Position numbers and translations under genes: made by a program. This document shows positions 27,259-36,925 of a DNA stretch of 64,000 nucleotides, in pieces. The DNA is taken from assembly GCA_902792085.1 (NCBI GenBank), contig CADAYE010000012.1, positions 1 through 64,000 on the forward strand. Direction: 5' to 3'. Origin of the DNA: an uncultured bacterium (GTDB taxonomy: Bacteria > Cyanobacteriota > Vampirovibrionia > Gastranaerophilales > Gastranaerophilaceae). Within the stretch, counting starts at the first letter, position 1, and the number at the start of each line of letters is the position of its first letter. Under the pieces are notes generated by a model that was not told the DNA's origin, ran no database searches, and saw only the letters and a program-made list of their open reading frames with translations.

Positions 27259-28140
27259 ATGGATATAAATATAAGCACATTTGAACAACTTTATAATGTC
27301 TGTATATCTAATGATAAAAAGATTTATGAAATAGCGCAAGAGGTTATGGCTACATCTCAGGATATAACTGTTGATGAAGTTCGTGTCTTTGCAAATAAAA
27401 GTCTTTTTGCGATGAAAGAAGCGATAAATTCCGGTTTAAACAGTTGTGAACCTTCTTTTAGCGGTATGTGCGGAACTGACTGTAATAAATTACAAAAAAG
27501 ATTTGAAAAAGAGAGTTCAATGTTTGGTTCTTTATTTGAAAAAATAGTTGAATATGCACTTGCAACAAGTGAGGAAAATATTAGAATGGGAACTATTGTT
27601 GCCTGTCCGACTGCAGGTTCTTGCGGAATTTTGCCCGCCGCACTGGTAGGGGTGAGCAGACAGTATAATTATTCTGAAACCGAGCAGTTAAATGCGCTTA
27701 TTACCGCTGGTGAAATCGGCAGAATTATTTCAATAAAAGTTGCGCTTGCAGGTGCGGTTGCCGGTTGTCAGGCAGAATGCGGAACGGCATCTGCGATGGC
27801 TGCGGCTGCTGTATGTCAGTTGAGAGGCGGAAGTGTAAAACAAATACTCAATGCCTCTGCGCTTGCGCTAAAAAATCTTTTGGGGTTAACCTGTGACCCT
27901 GTTGCCGGACTGGTTGAAGTTCCTTGTGTTAAACGCAACCCGTTTCTTGCAGTTCATTCAATTACTGCGGTCGAACTTGCGCTCTCAGGTGTAGAATCAA
28001 AAATTCCGTTTGATGAGGTAGTTGATTCCATGGCTCAAACAGGTGCGTTGATGTCACCGATGTTAAAAGAAAGTTCGCAAGCGGGACTTGCAACGACAAA
28101 AACAGGTTTAAAAATCAAAGCACAGGTTTTTGGAGGTTAA
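27259..28140 (+). CDS. sdaAA: L-serine dehydratase, alpha subunit
   Basis: A 293-aa catalytic subunit. The cysteines expected to hold the 4Fe-4S cluster are visible in CGTDCNKLQ, CPTAGSCGILPA, GCQAECGTASAMAAAA and TCDPVAGLVEVPCVKRN. The oxygen-sensitive cluster fits an anaerobe. It works with the beta subunit immediately upstream. Confidence 0.94.
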   Translation: MDINISTFEQLYNVCISNDKKIYEIAQEVMATSQDITVDEVRVFANKSLFAMKEAINSGLNSCEPSFSGMCGTDCNKLQKRFEKESSMFGSLFEKIVEYALATSEENIRMGTIVACPTAGSCGILPAALVGVSRQYNYSETEQLNALITAGEIGRIISIKVALAGAVAGCQAECGTASAMAAAAVCQLRGGSVKQILNASALALKNLLGLTCDPVAGLVEVPCVKRNPFLAVHSITAVELALSGVESKIPFDEVVDSMAQTGALMSPMLKESSQAGLATTKTGLKIKAQVFGG

Positions 28141-29022
28141 ATGAAGCAAAATATAATTATTTGTATTTTGATAGCAGTAATTGTAGTTCTTTTATATATC
28201 ATTTTTCATCCGTCACCTGTTACGCAAAGAAAAACAGAACAGACTTCGCAAATTACCCCTCAAACTTCATTGGAACAGCCAGAATCGTTTATTGAAAATT
28301 CTCCCCAAACTCAATCTAATCCTTCACCGCTTGTGCCTGAATTCAGAATAAATGACGAACACAATTCAAATAAATATAATCAACAGTCAGAATTATCATC
28401 TGATAAATATTTTACAAAATCCGAACCGCAAAATTATAACCGTTCTTATCGTGCCGAACCGGAACAAAATTATGCACAAATTTTCAAAGAGCCAAATATC
28501 CTATCTAACAGGGACAGAGATGCAGGGGTATCAGTATTGCCACACGTTCCCGTTGTAAAACGCCAGAAAAATTTTGAAAATAATTTGTCAATGTGTGAGC
28601 CTTATAAGGAAACTATGACAACAGAATATATGGGGATGAAAATGAGGTATAACATTGAAATTGCAGGGTGGATAAATAATAAATGCGTCCTGAATTTTGA
28701 TGCAAGTATGCTTGATGCCGGTACGACATTTGAAGATACTTACGGTTTTGAACCGGGCAGTGTTGAAGTTTTTGGTTTTGCACCAAAAGTTCGCTGTGAA
28801 TTTACCAAAAAACAACTTTTATATGTTGGAGATAATATTCTTCAAGAAAAGAGTAAAGATCGCAAAATGCTCAAAGACCCCAATCAGATTGAATTTCCCG
28901 AAATGAAAGATATGTCGATTTCTGATATAAAACTTTTGCAGATTATTTTAAACGACTGTGCCTGCAAAGTTATAAACGCAAATGATTTTATTCAGATTTT
29001 TCAAAGTTTGTTTGAATTTTAA
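28141..29022 (+). CDS. Membrane-anchored periplasmic hypothetical protein
   Basis: A 293-aa protein with an N-terminal anchor (about 4-23, IIICILIAVIVVLLYIIFHP) and a long Gln/Ser/Asn-rich disordered linker (about 25-140). The C-terminal domain of about 150 residues contains CEPYKETMTTEYMGMKMRYNIEIAGW and two further cysteine-bearing segments (VRCEFTKKQL, NDCACKVINA). The family is not recognised. It starts directly after the sdaAA stop, so it is the last gene of the operon beginning at 21774. Confidence 0.65.
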   Translation: MKQNIIICILIAVIVVLLYIIFHPSPVTQRKTEQTSQITPQTSLEQPESFIENSPQTQSNPSPLVPEFRINDEHNSNKYNQQSELSSDKYFTKSEPQNYNRSYRAEPEQNYAQIFKEPNILSNRDRDAGVSVLPHVPVVKRQKNFENNLSMCEPYKETMTTEYMGMKMRYNIEIAGWINNKCVLNFDASMLDAGTTFEDTYGFEPGSVEVFGFAPKVRCEFTKKQLLYVGDNILQEKSKDRKMLKDPNQIEFPEMKDMSISDIKLLQIILNDCACKVINANDFIQIFQSLFEF

Positions 29023-29042
29023 ATATTATTATGTATCAAAAA

Positions 29043-29071
29043 TTGACTTTACTTTGAAATAATGTTAAGTT
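29043..29071 (+). promoter_or_regulatory. Promoter of the restriction-modification gene
   Basis: TTGACT (29043-29048), 17 nt, TAAGTT (29066-29071). The expected start site (about 29078) lies downstream of a possible TTG at 29075, supporting initiation at TTG 29105 instead. Confidence 0.6.
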
Positions 29072-29104
29072 AAATTGGTAGTATTTAAATTAAGGGATAA
29101 ATGC

Positions 29105-32100
29105 TTGGATTATAAGATAATATTGAGCCAAATGGGGTTTAAACCTAAAGATGGCGCACTTAATACTTATAAAAAAGATTACAAACAGCACGATTATTCT
29201 ATTGAAGTTGACTTTTCAAAAGAAAAAATTTGCTATGGGGATTTAATCGGTGCTGATTGTAAGACTACACAAAACTTTTCACAGGCTGAAAATTGGGTTG
29301 TTTTAGAGTGTGTTAACAGACTTCTTGAAAAAGGTTATAAACCACAAAATATAATATTAGAGAAAACATGGCCTGCGGGGCACGGTACATCCGGCAGGCT
29401 TGATATTTGCGTAAATCGTGACGACGGCTCTGAATATCTGCTAATTGAATGCAAAACATATGGCAAAGAATTTGACAAAGCCGTATCTAAACTAAATAAA
29501 GACGGTGGTCAATTATTCACATATTTCAAATTCAGTAATAAAGCAGATATCTTAATGCTTTATGCTTCAGAATTACAAGGCGATAAACTTATATATAGAA
29601 ATGAAATTGTAAAAATTGAAGATGATTACAGGGCAGGGAATGTTAAAGATTTTTACGACAAATGGAATAAATTAACAAAAGATAATGGTATTTTTGAAAC
29701 TTGGGTTAAACCTTATTGCTTTGAAAGTAAAGCCTTAACTATTGATGATTTAAAGAAAATTACACAAGAGGATTCAAGCTTTATTTTTAATCGTTTTCTT
29801 GAAATCTTAAGGCATAATGTAGTTTCAGATAAAGGCAATGCATTTAATAAGATATTTACATTATTTTTGTGCAAAGTGTATGATGAAACAACAAAAATTG
29901 AAGGAGATGGACAAGAACTTGATTTTCAATGGAAAGAGGGCATTGATAATGATGTAGATTTTCAGCTTCGTTTAACAGATTTGTATAAAAAAGGCATGGA
30001 AGTATTTTTATCAAGAATTGTCAGCGATTTTAACGAAAACGATTTTCAAAAAAGATGTAATGACTTGAATGATGAAACGAAAAAATATTTATTGTATGAA
30101 GTAAATAAATTAAGACTTGAAAAAAATAATGAATTTGCTTTTAAAGAAGTATATGATCACGATTCATTTGTTGAAAATGCAAAAATTGTAAAAGAGGTTG
30201 TGGAACTTTTGCAAGGTTATCGCATTAGATACAACAAAAGACAGCAGTATTTATCTGATTTCTTTGAATTATTGCTTACAACAGGTTTAAAGCAAGAGGC
30301 AGGTCAGTTTTTTACCCCTGTTCCTATTGCACAATTTATAATTAAAAGTTTGCCGTTAGAGCGTATTGTTGACGAAAAATTAAAACAGCAAAATGGTGAA
30401 ATTTTGCCATATATGATAGATTATGCAGCAGGTTCAGGGCATTTTATTACTGAATATATGCACGAAGTTCAAAATATTATAGAAAAGAAATCTCCGGCAA
30501 AATATATAGCAAGCACAAGAAATAATATTCAATACTGGCAAACTGCGAAATATGAATGGGCTACAAACTATGTTTACGGTATAGAAAAAGATTACAGACT
30601 TGTTAAAGTCGGAAAAGTCGGTTGTTATTTGCATGGCGATGGTTTAGCAAATGTTATTTTAAGCGACGGTCTTGGAAATTTTGTAAATACTAAAGATTAC
30701 AAAGGCAAATTGCATAAAGATAATGATGATAATTCAAAAGATAATCAGCAATTTGATATAATTTTAAGCAATCCTCCGTATTCCGTATCCGCATTCAGAC
30801 AAACAACGCGAGATTATTATACGAATAAAGATTTTGATTTGTATGACAAATTAACGGATAACAGTTCGGAAATTGAATGTTTGTTCGTTGAAAGAACAAA
30901 ACAACTGCTTAAAGATGGTGGTGTAGCAGGTATAATTTTACCGAGTTCAATACTTACAAATACAGGTATATATACAAAGACAAGAGAACTGTTGCTAAAA
31001 TATTTTGAAATTGTAGGCATAACAGAACTTGGTTCAAATACATTCATGGCGACGGGAACAAATACGGTTGTACTATTCTTACGCAGAAGAAATAATTATG
31101 AGTGTATAAATCTTGAAAAATCCGTTGATAAATTTTTCTCAAATCACACAGATGTTACTATTAACGCAATAGAAACACCTGTTGCAAAATATGTAAATTA
31201 TGTTTGGGAAGGCTTGTCATTTGAAGATTATTTAACTTTATTAGACCAAAATCCAAATGACAAAGTAAAAAATCATGATTTGTTTAAAGAATATTCAAAC
31301 AAAATCAAAACAGATAAAGATTTTTGGAAAAAGGTTTTAGAACTTGAAAAAGAAAAGATTTATTATTTTATTCTTTGCTATCCTCAAAGGCTTGTAATAG
31401 TCAAAACCGGAGAAAAAGAAGCAGAAAAACAATTCTTGGGCTATGAATTTTCAAACCGCAGAGGTGCGGAAGGTATTCACGCAATTCAAAGAAACAAATC
31501 AATTGATGAATGTACAAAACTGTTTGATATAAACTCTTTTGATAACCCACAAAAAGCAAGCACATATATTCATAAGGCATTTGAGAATGATTTTAATTTC
31601 GCTATTGATGAAACACTAAAAGATAATGTTTCAAGAGTTGATTTACTCGACATGATGACTTTTGACAGAACTGATTTTGAGAAAAACATCAACTTAAATT
31701 CTAAAAAAAAAGTAAAAATTGAGAGTAAATTTGAACTTTATAATTTAGGTGAATTAGTCGAAAATTTAGACAATAAGAGAATTCCATTAAGTAAAAATGA
31801 ACGAATATCAGGAGAAATACCATATTATGGTGCTACAGGTATCATAGATTATGTTTCAGAATATATATTTAATGAAAAACTTGTCTTAATTGGTGAAGAT
31901 GGTGCAAAGTGGGGTGCAAATGAAAACTCAGCGTTTTCAATAAAAGGTAAGACTTGGGTCAACAACCATGCACATGTATTAAGACCAAAAAGAAATAAAA
32001 TTTTAGATACATATCTAATTGAAATTTTGAATAAATATGACTTGTCTTCATATATAACTGGACAAAATGTTCCAAAGTTAAATCAAGCTAACTTAAATAG

Positions 32101-32740
32101 CATTCAAATACCATTACCGCCACTTGATATTCAGCAAAAAATTGTTGATGAAATTGAAAAAGTTGAAAAAGAAAAGTCAATTAGTTTAGACAATATAAAT
32201 AGACTTAAAAGTAATATTAAATCTACACTAAACTCAAAGCAAACAAAAAAATACAGGATTGGTCAGTTAATAACACTAGAATATGGTAAAGCATTACCTA
32301 AATCAAAAAGAATAGAAGGAAATTATCCTGTCGTCGGTTCAAATGGAATAGATGGTTACCATGATGAATATATGCTAAAGGCACCAAATATTATTATTGG
32401 AAGAAAGGGTTCCGTCGGTAAAGTTAATTGGATAGAGAAAAATTGTACACCTATAGACACTTGCTTTTATGTAAAAGCTAATAGCAATATTATTGATTTC
32501 AAATATTGCTATTATATGTTGAAAAATGCAAACTTAGAAAATTTAAATACAGGTTTAGGACCTGGAGGATTAAATCGTAATACCGCTTATAATGTAGAAG
32601 TTAACATTCCAGATTTAAAAGAACAACAAAAAATTGTTTCACAAATTGAAGAACTTGAAAAACAAATTGCGGAAGCGCAAAAGGTAATCGACAATTCAAA
32701 ACAGCAAAAACAAGCAATTTTAGATAAATATTTAAAATAA
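29105..32740 (+). CDS. Single-chain restriction-modification-specificity enzyme (type IIG-like)
   Basis: A 1211-aa fusion, numbered from TTG 29105 (AAGGG 8 nt upstream; the TTG at 29075 lies before the expected transcript start). An N-terminal HsdR_N-like PD-(D/E)xK nuclease has D100 in SGRLD and E115/K117 in LIECKTYG. An HsdM-like N6-adenine methyltransferase has GQFFTP near 400, SAM-binding AAGSGH at 441-446 and catalytic NPPY at 556-559. Two HsdS-type target-recognition domains (about 875-1030 and 1048-1190) are each followed by a coiled-coil spacer. No helicase motor is present, unlike type I enzymes. Both activities and specificity in one chain should give a self-contained system. The last codon is 1 nt from a MITE. 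Confidence 0.88.
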   Translation: MDYKIILSQMGFKPKDGALNTYKKDYKQHDYSIEVDFSKEKICYGDLIGADCKTTQNFSQAENWVVLECVNRLLEKGYKPQNIILEKTWPAGHGTSGRLDICVNRDDGSEYLLIECKTYGKEFDKAVSKLNKDGGQLFTYFKFSNKADILMLYASELQGDKLIYRNEIVKIEDDYRAGNVKDFYDKWNKLTKDNGIFETWVKPYCFESKALTIDDLKKITQEDSSFIFNRFLEILRHNVVSDKGNAFNKIFTLFLCKVYDETTKIEGDGQELDFQWKEGIDNDVDFQLRLTDLYKKGMEVFLSRIVSDFNENDFQKRCNDLNDETKKYLLYEVNKLRLEKNNEFAFKEVYDHDSFVENAKIVKEVVELLQGYRIRYNKRQQYLSDFFELLLTTGLKQEAGQFFTPVPIAQFIIKSLPLERIVDEKLKQQNGEILPYMIDYAAGSGHFITEYMHEVQNIIEKKSPAKYIASTRNNIQYWQTAKYEWATNYVYGIEKDYRLVKVGKVGCYLHGDGLANVILSDGLGNFVNTKDYKGKLHKDNDDNSKDNQQFDIILSNPPYSVSAFRQTTRDYYTNKDFDLYDKLTDNSSEIECLFVERTKQLLKDGGVAGIILPSSILTNTGIYTKTRELLLKYFEIVGITELGSNTFMATGTNTVVLFLRRRNNYECINLEKSVDKFFSNHTDVTINAIETPVAKYVNYVWEGLSFEDYLTLLDQNPNDKVKNHDLFKEYSNKIKTDKDFWKKVLELEKEKIYYFILCYPQRLVIVKTGEKEAEKQFLGYEFSNRRGAEGIHAIQRNKSIDECTKLFDINSFDNPQKASTYIHKAFENDFNFAIDETLKDNVSRVDLLDMMTFDRTDFEKNINLNSKKKVKIESKFELYNLGELVENLDNKRIPLSKNERISGEIPYYGATGIIDYVSEYIFNEKLVLIGEDGAKWGANENSAFSIKGKTWVNNHAHVLRPKRNKILDTYLIEILNKYDLSSYITGQNVPKLNQANLNSIQIPLPPLDIQQKIVDEIEKVEKEKSISLDNINRLKSNIKSTLNSKQTKKYRIGQLITLEYGKALPKSKRIEGNYPVVGSNGIDGYHDEYMLKAPNIIIGRKGSVGKVNWIEKNCTPIDTCFYVKANSNIIDFKYCYYMLKNANLENLNTGLGPGGLNRNTAYNVEVNIPDLKEQQKIVSQIEELEKQIAEAQKVIDNSKQQKQAILDKYLK

Positions 32741-32741
32741 T

Positions 32742-32942
32742 TTTAGGCAATAATATATTATTTTACAGTAGAATGTCATTGCGATACAAAGCGAACAGGC
32801 GAAATAATAATGAGCCTTGTGAGCCTGTATGTGTCGGCGAAGCCGTTAACTGCCCGATAGGGCGTGGCAATCCAGCCTTTTATTTTATTCATTCGAATTA
32901 CTCCATCGATTTTTACTGTAACATTGTACATAAATCCCTAAT
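32742..32942. mobile_element. MITE-like element, internal type B, abutting the R-M gene
   Basis: Left end TTTTAGGCAATAATATATTA and right end, read inward, TTAGGGATTTATGTACAATG then TTACAG. The interior holds tgtcattgcgatac and gggcgtggcaatccagcc arms shared with 9170-9320. It begins 1-2 nt after the R-M stop codon. It contains no plausible gene. Confidence 0.65.
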
Positions 32943-32946
32943 TTTA

Positions 32947-33284
32947 ATTAAGGCAATTATATATTATTTACCACAAAATTTTGGCAAAATGGTTATCCCT
33001 AACGGGGAATCACCCACCCAAATTTCTAAATTTCACATTCTGTTATTTTTGTGGTAATTCCTATATAGAATGCAGGGTGCGTTTATACATTTGAAATTTC
33101 TCCCTCCCTCACAAGGGAGGGTTGGGGTGGGTGCTGATTTTAACCTATTTTTGTGGTAATTCCTATATAGAATGCAAGGTGCGTTTATACATTTGAAATT
33201 TCTCCCTCCCTCACGAGGGAGGGTTGGGGTGGGTGCTGATTTTAACTTATTTTTGTGGTAACTCCTATATAGTTACCTTAATTG
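32947..33284. mobile_element. MITE-like element, internal type A, with internal duplication
   Basis: Left end ATTAAGGCAATTATATATTA and right end, read inward, ATTAAGGTAACTATATAGGA, both leading into a TTACCAC box. The interior matches 6410-6500 and then carries two near-identical tandem units of about 104 bp (about 33046-33149 and 33150-33253) with the palindrome ctccctccctcac/gagggaggg. With the neighbouring element it fills the 635-nt gap, which otherwise holds only the promoter at 33327-33355. Confidence 0.65.
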
Positions 33285-33326
33285 AAATTCCATTCATATT
33301 TTGTTACCAAAAGTTATGTAATTTTC

Positions 33327-33355
33327 TTGCACTATGAGTATTTTGATAGTAAAAT
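33327..33355 (+). promoter_or_regulatory. Promoter of the envelope operon
   Basis: TTGCAC (33327-33332), 17 nt, TAAAAT (33350-33355), about 22 nt before the small membrane-protein gene. Confidence 0.65.
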
Positions 33356-33376
33356 ATTTGTTATAGGGGAGAAATT

Positions 33377-33487
33377 ATGGAATTTTTCAGAAAACACCAA
33401 AAAGCCTTTATAATAGTGATGGGAACTTGTTTTCTATTATGGACTTTCGGGTCTATGCTGTTTATGGCTATATCTCTAATGAAATAA
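33377..33487 (+). CDS. 36-aa single-helix membrane peptide
   Basis: A short ORF, MEFFRKHQKAFIIVMGTCFL and on to a stop at 33485-33487, with an excellent SD (GGGGAG, 6 nt) and a promoter upstream. A basic N-terminus and one hydrophobic helix (about 10-34) predict an inner-membrane peptide with the N-terminus in the cytoplasm. It ends 7 nt before the M23 gene, so it heads that operon. The family is not recognised; the start resembles the membrane anchor of SurA/PpiD-like proteins. Confidence 0.65.
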   Translation: MEFFRKHQKAFIIVMGTCFLLWTFGSMLFMAISLMK

Positions 33488-33494
33488 TCGAAGT

Positions 33495-34670
33495 ATGAAG
33501 ATTAAAAATATATTAAAATATGTATTTGTGTGCATTATTGCATTCGGTATCATCGGATTGGTCGGTGAGCCTGTTTTGAGTGCTCCTGCGCAATCTTCCG
33601 CTCAATTAAAACAGAAATTAAGACAGACAAATAATAAAAGAAATTATTTGCAACAACAAAAGAAAAAAGCAGATTTACGTCTGCGCAGAGAACAAAATAA
33701 ACTTAGCAGCAATCAGCAAAAACTTGAAGTTGCTCACGAAAAATTACAAAAAAATACTATCCGTTATAACAATCTTGTAACAAATCTTTCGTCTATGGAA
33801 GTGCAATTAAATCACGCTCTTGACGAGTTTCAAAAACTTGATGCCGCTATGAAACAGCGTATTAGACAAGTTTTTATGCACCAGAGAACAGGAATGTTTG
33901 ATTCAATATTGAATGCGAGAGATGTTAATTCGCTTTTAGACACATTCTATTTTGAAAAAATTGTTATTATGGAAGATTACAGGCGTATTCAGGCACTTAA
34001 AGCAAAAGCACAGCATATTGCGGCTCTGAAATCTCAGGTTGAGCGTCAAAAACGAATGATTGAATCTTCTATAAGAGATATCAATAATCAGCGTACGGCT
34101 ATTCAAAATTCAATCGCAGCAAATAAATCAATGATTGAAAGACTAAAAAAAGATAAAGCGTATTACGAAAAAACCGAAAAAGAACTTGCTAATCAGTCTG
34201 CAAACATTCAAAACATGATAGCAAAACTGTCTAAAAACAATGCAGGTTCATCATCTCAGGTTAAAATAACATCAACAGGATTTATCAGACCGATTTCCGG
34301 ACCTATAACATCTCCGTTCGGTTACAGAATACACCCAATATTCAAAAGCAGAATATTTCATTCGGGTATAGATATCGGAGGACCTAACGGCGGTGCGATA
34401 AGGGCTTCAAATGACGGTAAGGTAATATATTCAGGCTGGTACGGCGGTTACGGTAAAGTTGTAATATTAGACCACGGTGTCGTAAACGGTCAGCCAATAA
34501 CGACTCTATACGCTCACATGTCATCTATCGGTGTTTCAAACGGTCAGATGGTTAAAAAAGGGCAAACTCTTGGCAGAGAGGGTTCAACAGGGTACAGTAC
34601 AGGCCCTCATTGTCACTTTGAGGTTCGTGTAAACGGTAAACCTGTAAATCCGCTTAATTACGTTAGATAA
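33495..34670 (+). CDS. EnvC-like murein hydrolase activator / M23 peptidase
   Basis: A 391-aa exported protein. A signal peptide (about 1-30, ending VLSAPAQ) is followed by a long coiled coil (about 35-245) and a C-terminal LytM/M23 domain. The zinc-site residues are present: HSGIDIGGPNGG (H and D) and GPHCHFEVRVNG (HxH), plus YAHMSS. It could therefore be an active endopeptidase rather than a degenerate activator. The coiled-coil/LytM layout is that of EnvC, which activates amidases during cell division. Confidence 0.88.
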   Translation: MKIKNILKYVFVCIIAFGIIGLVGEPVLSAPAQSSAQLKQKLRQTNNKRNYLQQQKKKADLRLRREQNKLSSNQQKLEVAHEKLQKNTIRYNNLVTNLSSMEVQLNHALDEFQKLDAAMKQRIRQVFMHQRTGMFDSILNARDVNSLLDTFYFEKIVIMEDYRRIQALKAKAQHIAALKSQVERQKRMIESSIRDINNQRTAIQNSIAANKSMIERLKKDKAYYEKTEKELANQSANIQNMIAKLSKNNAGSSSQVKITSTGFIRPISGPITSPFGYRIHPIFKSRIFHSGIDIGGPNGGAIRASNDGKVIYSGWYGGYGKVVILDHGVVNGQPITTLYAHMSSIGVSNGQMVKKGQTLGREGSTGYSTGPHCHFEVRVNGKPVNPLNYVR

Positions 34671-34681
34671 GGAACAGATAA

Positions 34682-36925
34682 TTGAAAAAATACTTAATTC
34701 TTATAATTTTATTTATGTTTATGGCAATGATGCCTGCAATTGCGCAAGAAGGCATTGATGCATCAGTACAAGAACCCGAAGATATTATATTTCAGTCTTC
34801 AGCGAGCAAATTGATGGATGCATTGGATAGTGATGTTAATTTTGACCCGATACATGCACCTTTTAGCGGAAAATCTTACGATTCCTCAGATACTGATCCG
34901 ACACGAATGCCGTTTTTTAAGCAAATTCGATTAAGAAGTACATACAAATACAGACAAATTGTTTCAAGAGATAAATCTCAACCTTCCGAACATAAACCTT
35001 TCTGGAGAAGAAACGAAGTTAAATTAGAACCTGTAAAAATTGAAGATGATTCCGATAATTCTTCAAATGAATTGTTAAATTCAATTGATAATGCAGCAAA
35101 TATTGAGACTTCTGATGTTTCGCTTGAAGCAGGTATAAGCGAAGAAAATGTTGAAAAGCAACTGTTACTTGACGCATCTAATATCAATTATGACAACCAA
35201 ACAGGACAGATGGTTGCAACAGGTCGTCCGATATTGTTTTTACCTCCGCAAAATACTAAAATTATCGCAGATAAAATGACTTATGATGATCAGGGCAATA
35301 TTCTAAATGCCGAAGGTAATGTTGTAACAATAAGAGACGGTAAGGAAACTCATTCTGATTATCTTGTTGTTAATTTAAACGAAGAAACAATTGATGCGGA
35401 TAATATTTTTTCGGAATTTCCGAACCTGAATATAACAGCTGAACATGGTACTCAGCAAGACGGTCTTTTGATATTTAAAAATGGTAAGATGTATTCAGAG
35501 AACGACACAATTTATCGTTTAAGAACCCAAATGGTTGGTCCGCGAATATCAGATATGATTATTAATGAAGATGAAAAGGCTCTATTCTTCGGGCATCCCG
35601 ACCATACTATAGATATAAAGGTTAAGAGTCTTGAAATTGATGCACGAAAAAATCATGATGTAATCAAGGCAAAAGGTATAAAAATCGGTCACAATGATAA
35701 GTATTTCTTCAAATGGCCATCAATAACCATGTACACAAATAAAGAACGTGATTATTTTGAAGGTAATTATCCGGAGTTTGGTTCACAGAGAAAAATTGGA
35801 ATGTTTGCCGGTCCCGGACTTGCATTTAGTGGACCGTTCGGCTCTGTGTTAAAAGTTATTCCTATGGTAACTTATAAAAACGGTTTTGGTTTTGGCGGTA
35901 TTGTAAAATATGTCAATAAATTTAATCGTACTGAGTTTGGTTACTCTACAAGAAGAAGTACTTTTATTTTGAGAGGTCGTCAACAACTTGATGATGATTT
36001 GTATTTGCATTATGCGTATAACAATTATGTTGATGAATGGTTTACCGGGGCAAGAATGCCAAAATATATTGCTGAAATTGTTTATAATAAAGGCTTTATG
36101 CACAGAGGATTCTTGGGTGGTAATAGAGATATGACATTTTCTCATCGTGCAAGTTTCGGCTTTATGAAAGATGATAATGAAAATTCTAATGGAGAACATT
36201 TCAAAAACGATACAAACTTCTCAACTACAAGAACAAAATACATGGCTCAGATTTACCAAACATTGTATCATTATGCTAACCCCAATACAAGAATTGCGTT
36301 TAGGGCTGGTGTTTCTATGCAAGGGTCTGCAGCAATTTATGGTAATGGCGATACTCAGTTTATTGGTAGGGTTGGACCAAATATACGCTCACAATACAAA
36401 AATTGGATTCAGAGTATTACATATTATCTTTCAGGGTATCAAGATGGTACTCCAATGCCTCACTATGATGCATACCGATATGGGTCCGGTAGTTTGCGTA
36501 TATCCGAAGCATTAAGGCTAAGCAAATATATAACTGTTGCTTGGCAGACAAATATAAATTTAACTCACGATGCTCCAAACAAAAAGACTTTTCAAGAAAA
36601 TGCATTTCTTGTATCTTTAGGACCTGATGATTTTAAAGTTATATTAGGATACGATTTTATAAGAGAAAGGACCTATTTTGGAGTTGATGTGGCATTTAAT
36701 CCCAAAGGTACAACTATAAAATATGATAAAATGGTCATTAAAAATCCTGAAAGATTAGGTAAAGATTCTGATAATGAAAAATCAGTTGCGTACATTCGTC
36801 CTGTTTCTATAGAACCAGAAAATAAGATGTTGTCATTATTCGATAAACCTGAAAAAGAAGCCCGAGTTTTGAAATATGCCGAAGTTATTGACTTGGAGGA
36901 TCCTGATAAGGAAAGGATTGATTAG
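34682..36925 (+). CDS. LptD/OstA-like outer-membrane LPS assembly protein
   Basis: A 747-aa exported protein (TTG start with AAGGA upstream). A signal peptide (about 1-21, ending PAIAQ) leads into an acidic linker. An OstA/LptA-like beta-jellyroll region (about 165-270) contains LLDASNINYDNQTGQMVATGRP and KIIADKMTYDDQGNILNAEGN. A predicted beta-barrel with alternating aromatic strands fills about 320-680. It probably inserts LPS in the outer membrane; lpxI and lpxB follow in the same operon. The assignment rests on architecture and context. Confidence 0.75.
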   Translation: MKKYLILIILFMFMAMMPAIAQEGIDASVQEPEDIIFQSSASKLMDALDSDVNFDPIHAPFSGKSYDSSDTDPTRMPFFKQIRLRSTYKYRQIVSRDKSQPSEHKPFWRRNEVKLEPVKIEDDSDNSSNELLNSIDNAANIETSDVSLEAGISEENVEKQLLLDASNINYDNQTGQMVATGRPILFLPPQNTKIIADKMTYDDQGNILNAEGNVVTIRDGKETHSDYLVVNLNEETIDADNIFSEFPNLNITAEHGTQQDGLLIFKNGKMYSENDTIYRLRTQMVGPRISDMIINEDEKALFFGHPDHTIDIKVKSLEIDARKNHDVIKAKGIKIGHNDKYFFKWPSITMYTNKERDYFEGNYPEFGSQRKIGMFAGPGLAFSGPFGSVLKVIPMVTYKNGFGFGGIVKYVNKFNRTEFGYSTRRSTFILRGRQQLDDDLYLHYAYNNYVDEWFTGARMPKYIAEIVYNKGFMHRGFLGGNRDMTFSHRASFGFMKDDNENSNGEHFKNDTNFSTTRTKYMAQIYQTLYHYANPNTRIAFRAGVSMQGSAAIYGNGDTQFIGRVGPNIRSQYKNWIQSITYYLSGYQDGTPMPHYDAYRYGSGSLRISEALRLSKYITVAWQTNINLTHDAPNKKTFQENAFLVSLGPDDFKVILGYDFIRERTYFGVDVAFNPKGTTIKYDKMVIKNPERLGKDSDNEKSVAYIRPVSIEPENKMLSLFDKPEKEARVLKYAEVIDLEDPDKERID

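Noticed and set aside
29075-29104. Upstream TTG start for the R-M protein
   Set aside because: It precedes the predicted transcription start and has no SD, while TTG 29105 has AAGGG at good spacing.
32773-33057. 94-aa reading frame after the R-M gene
   Set aside because: It lies wholly inside MITE-like elements and crosses from one element into the next.
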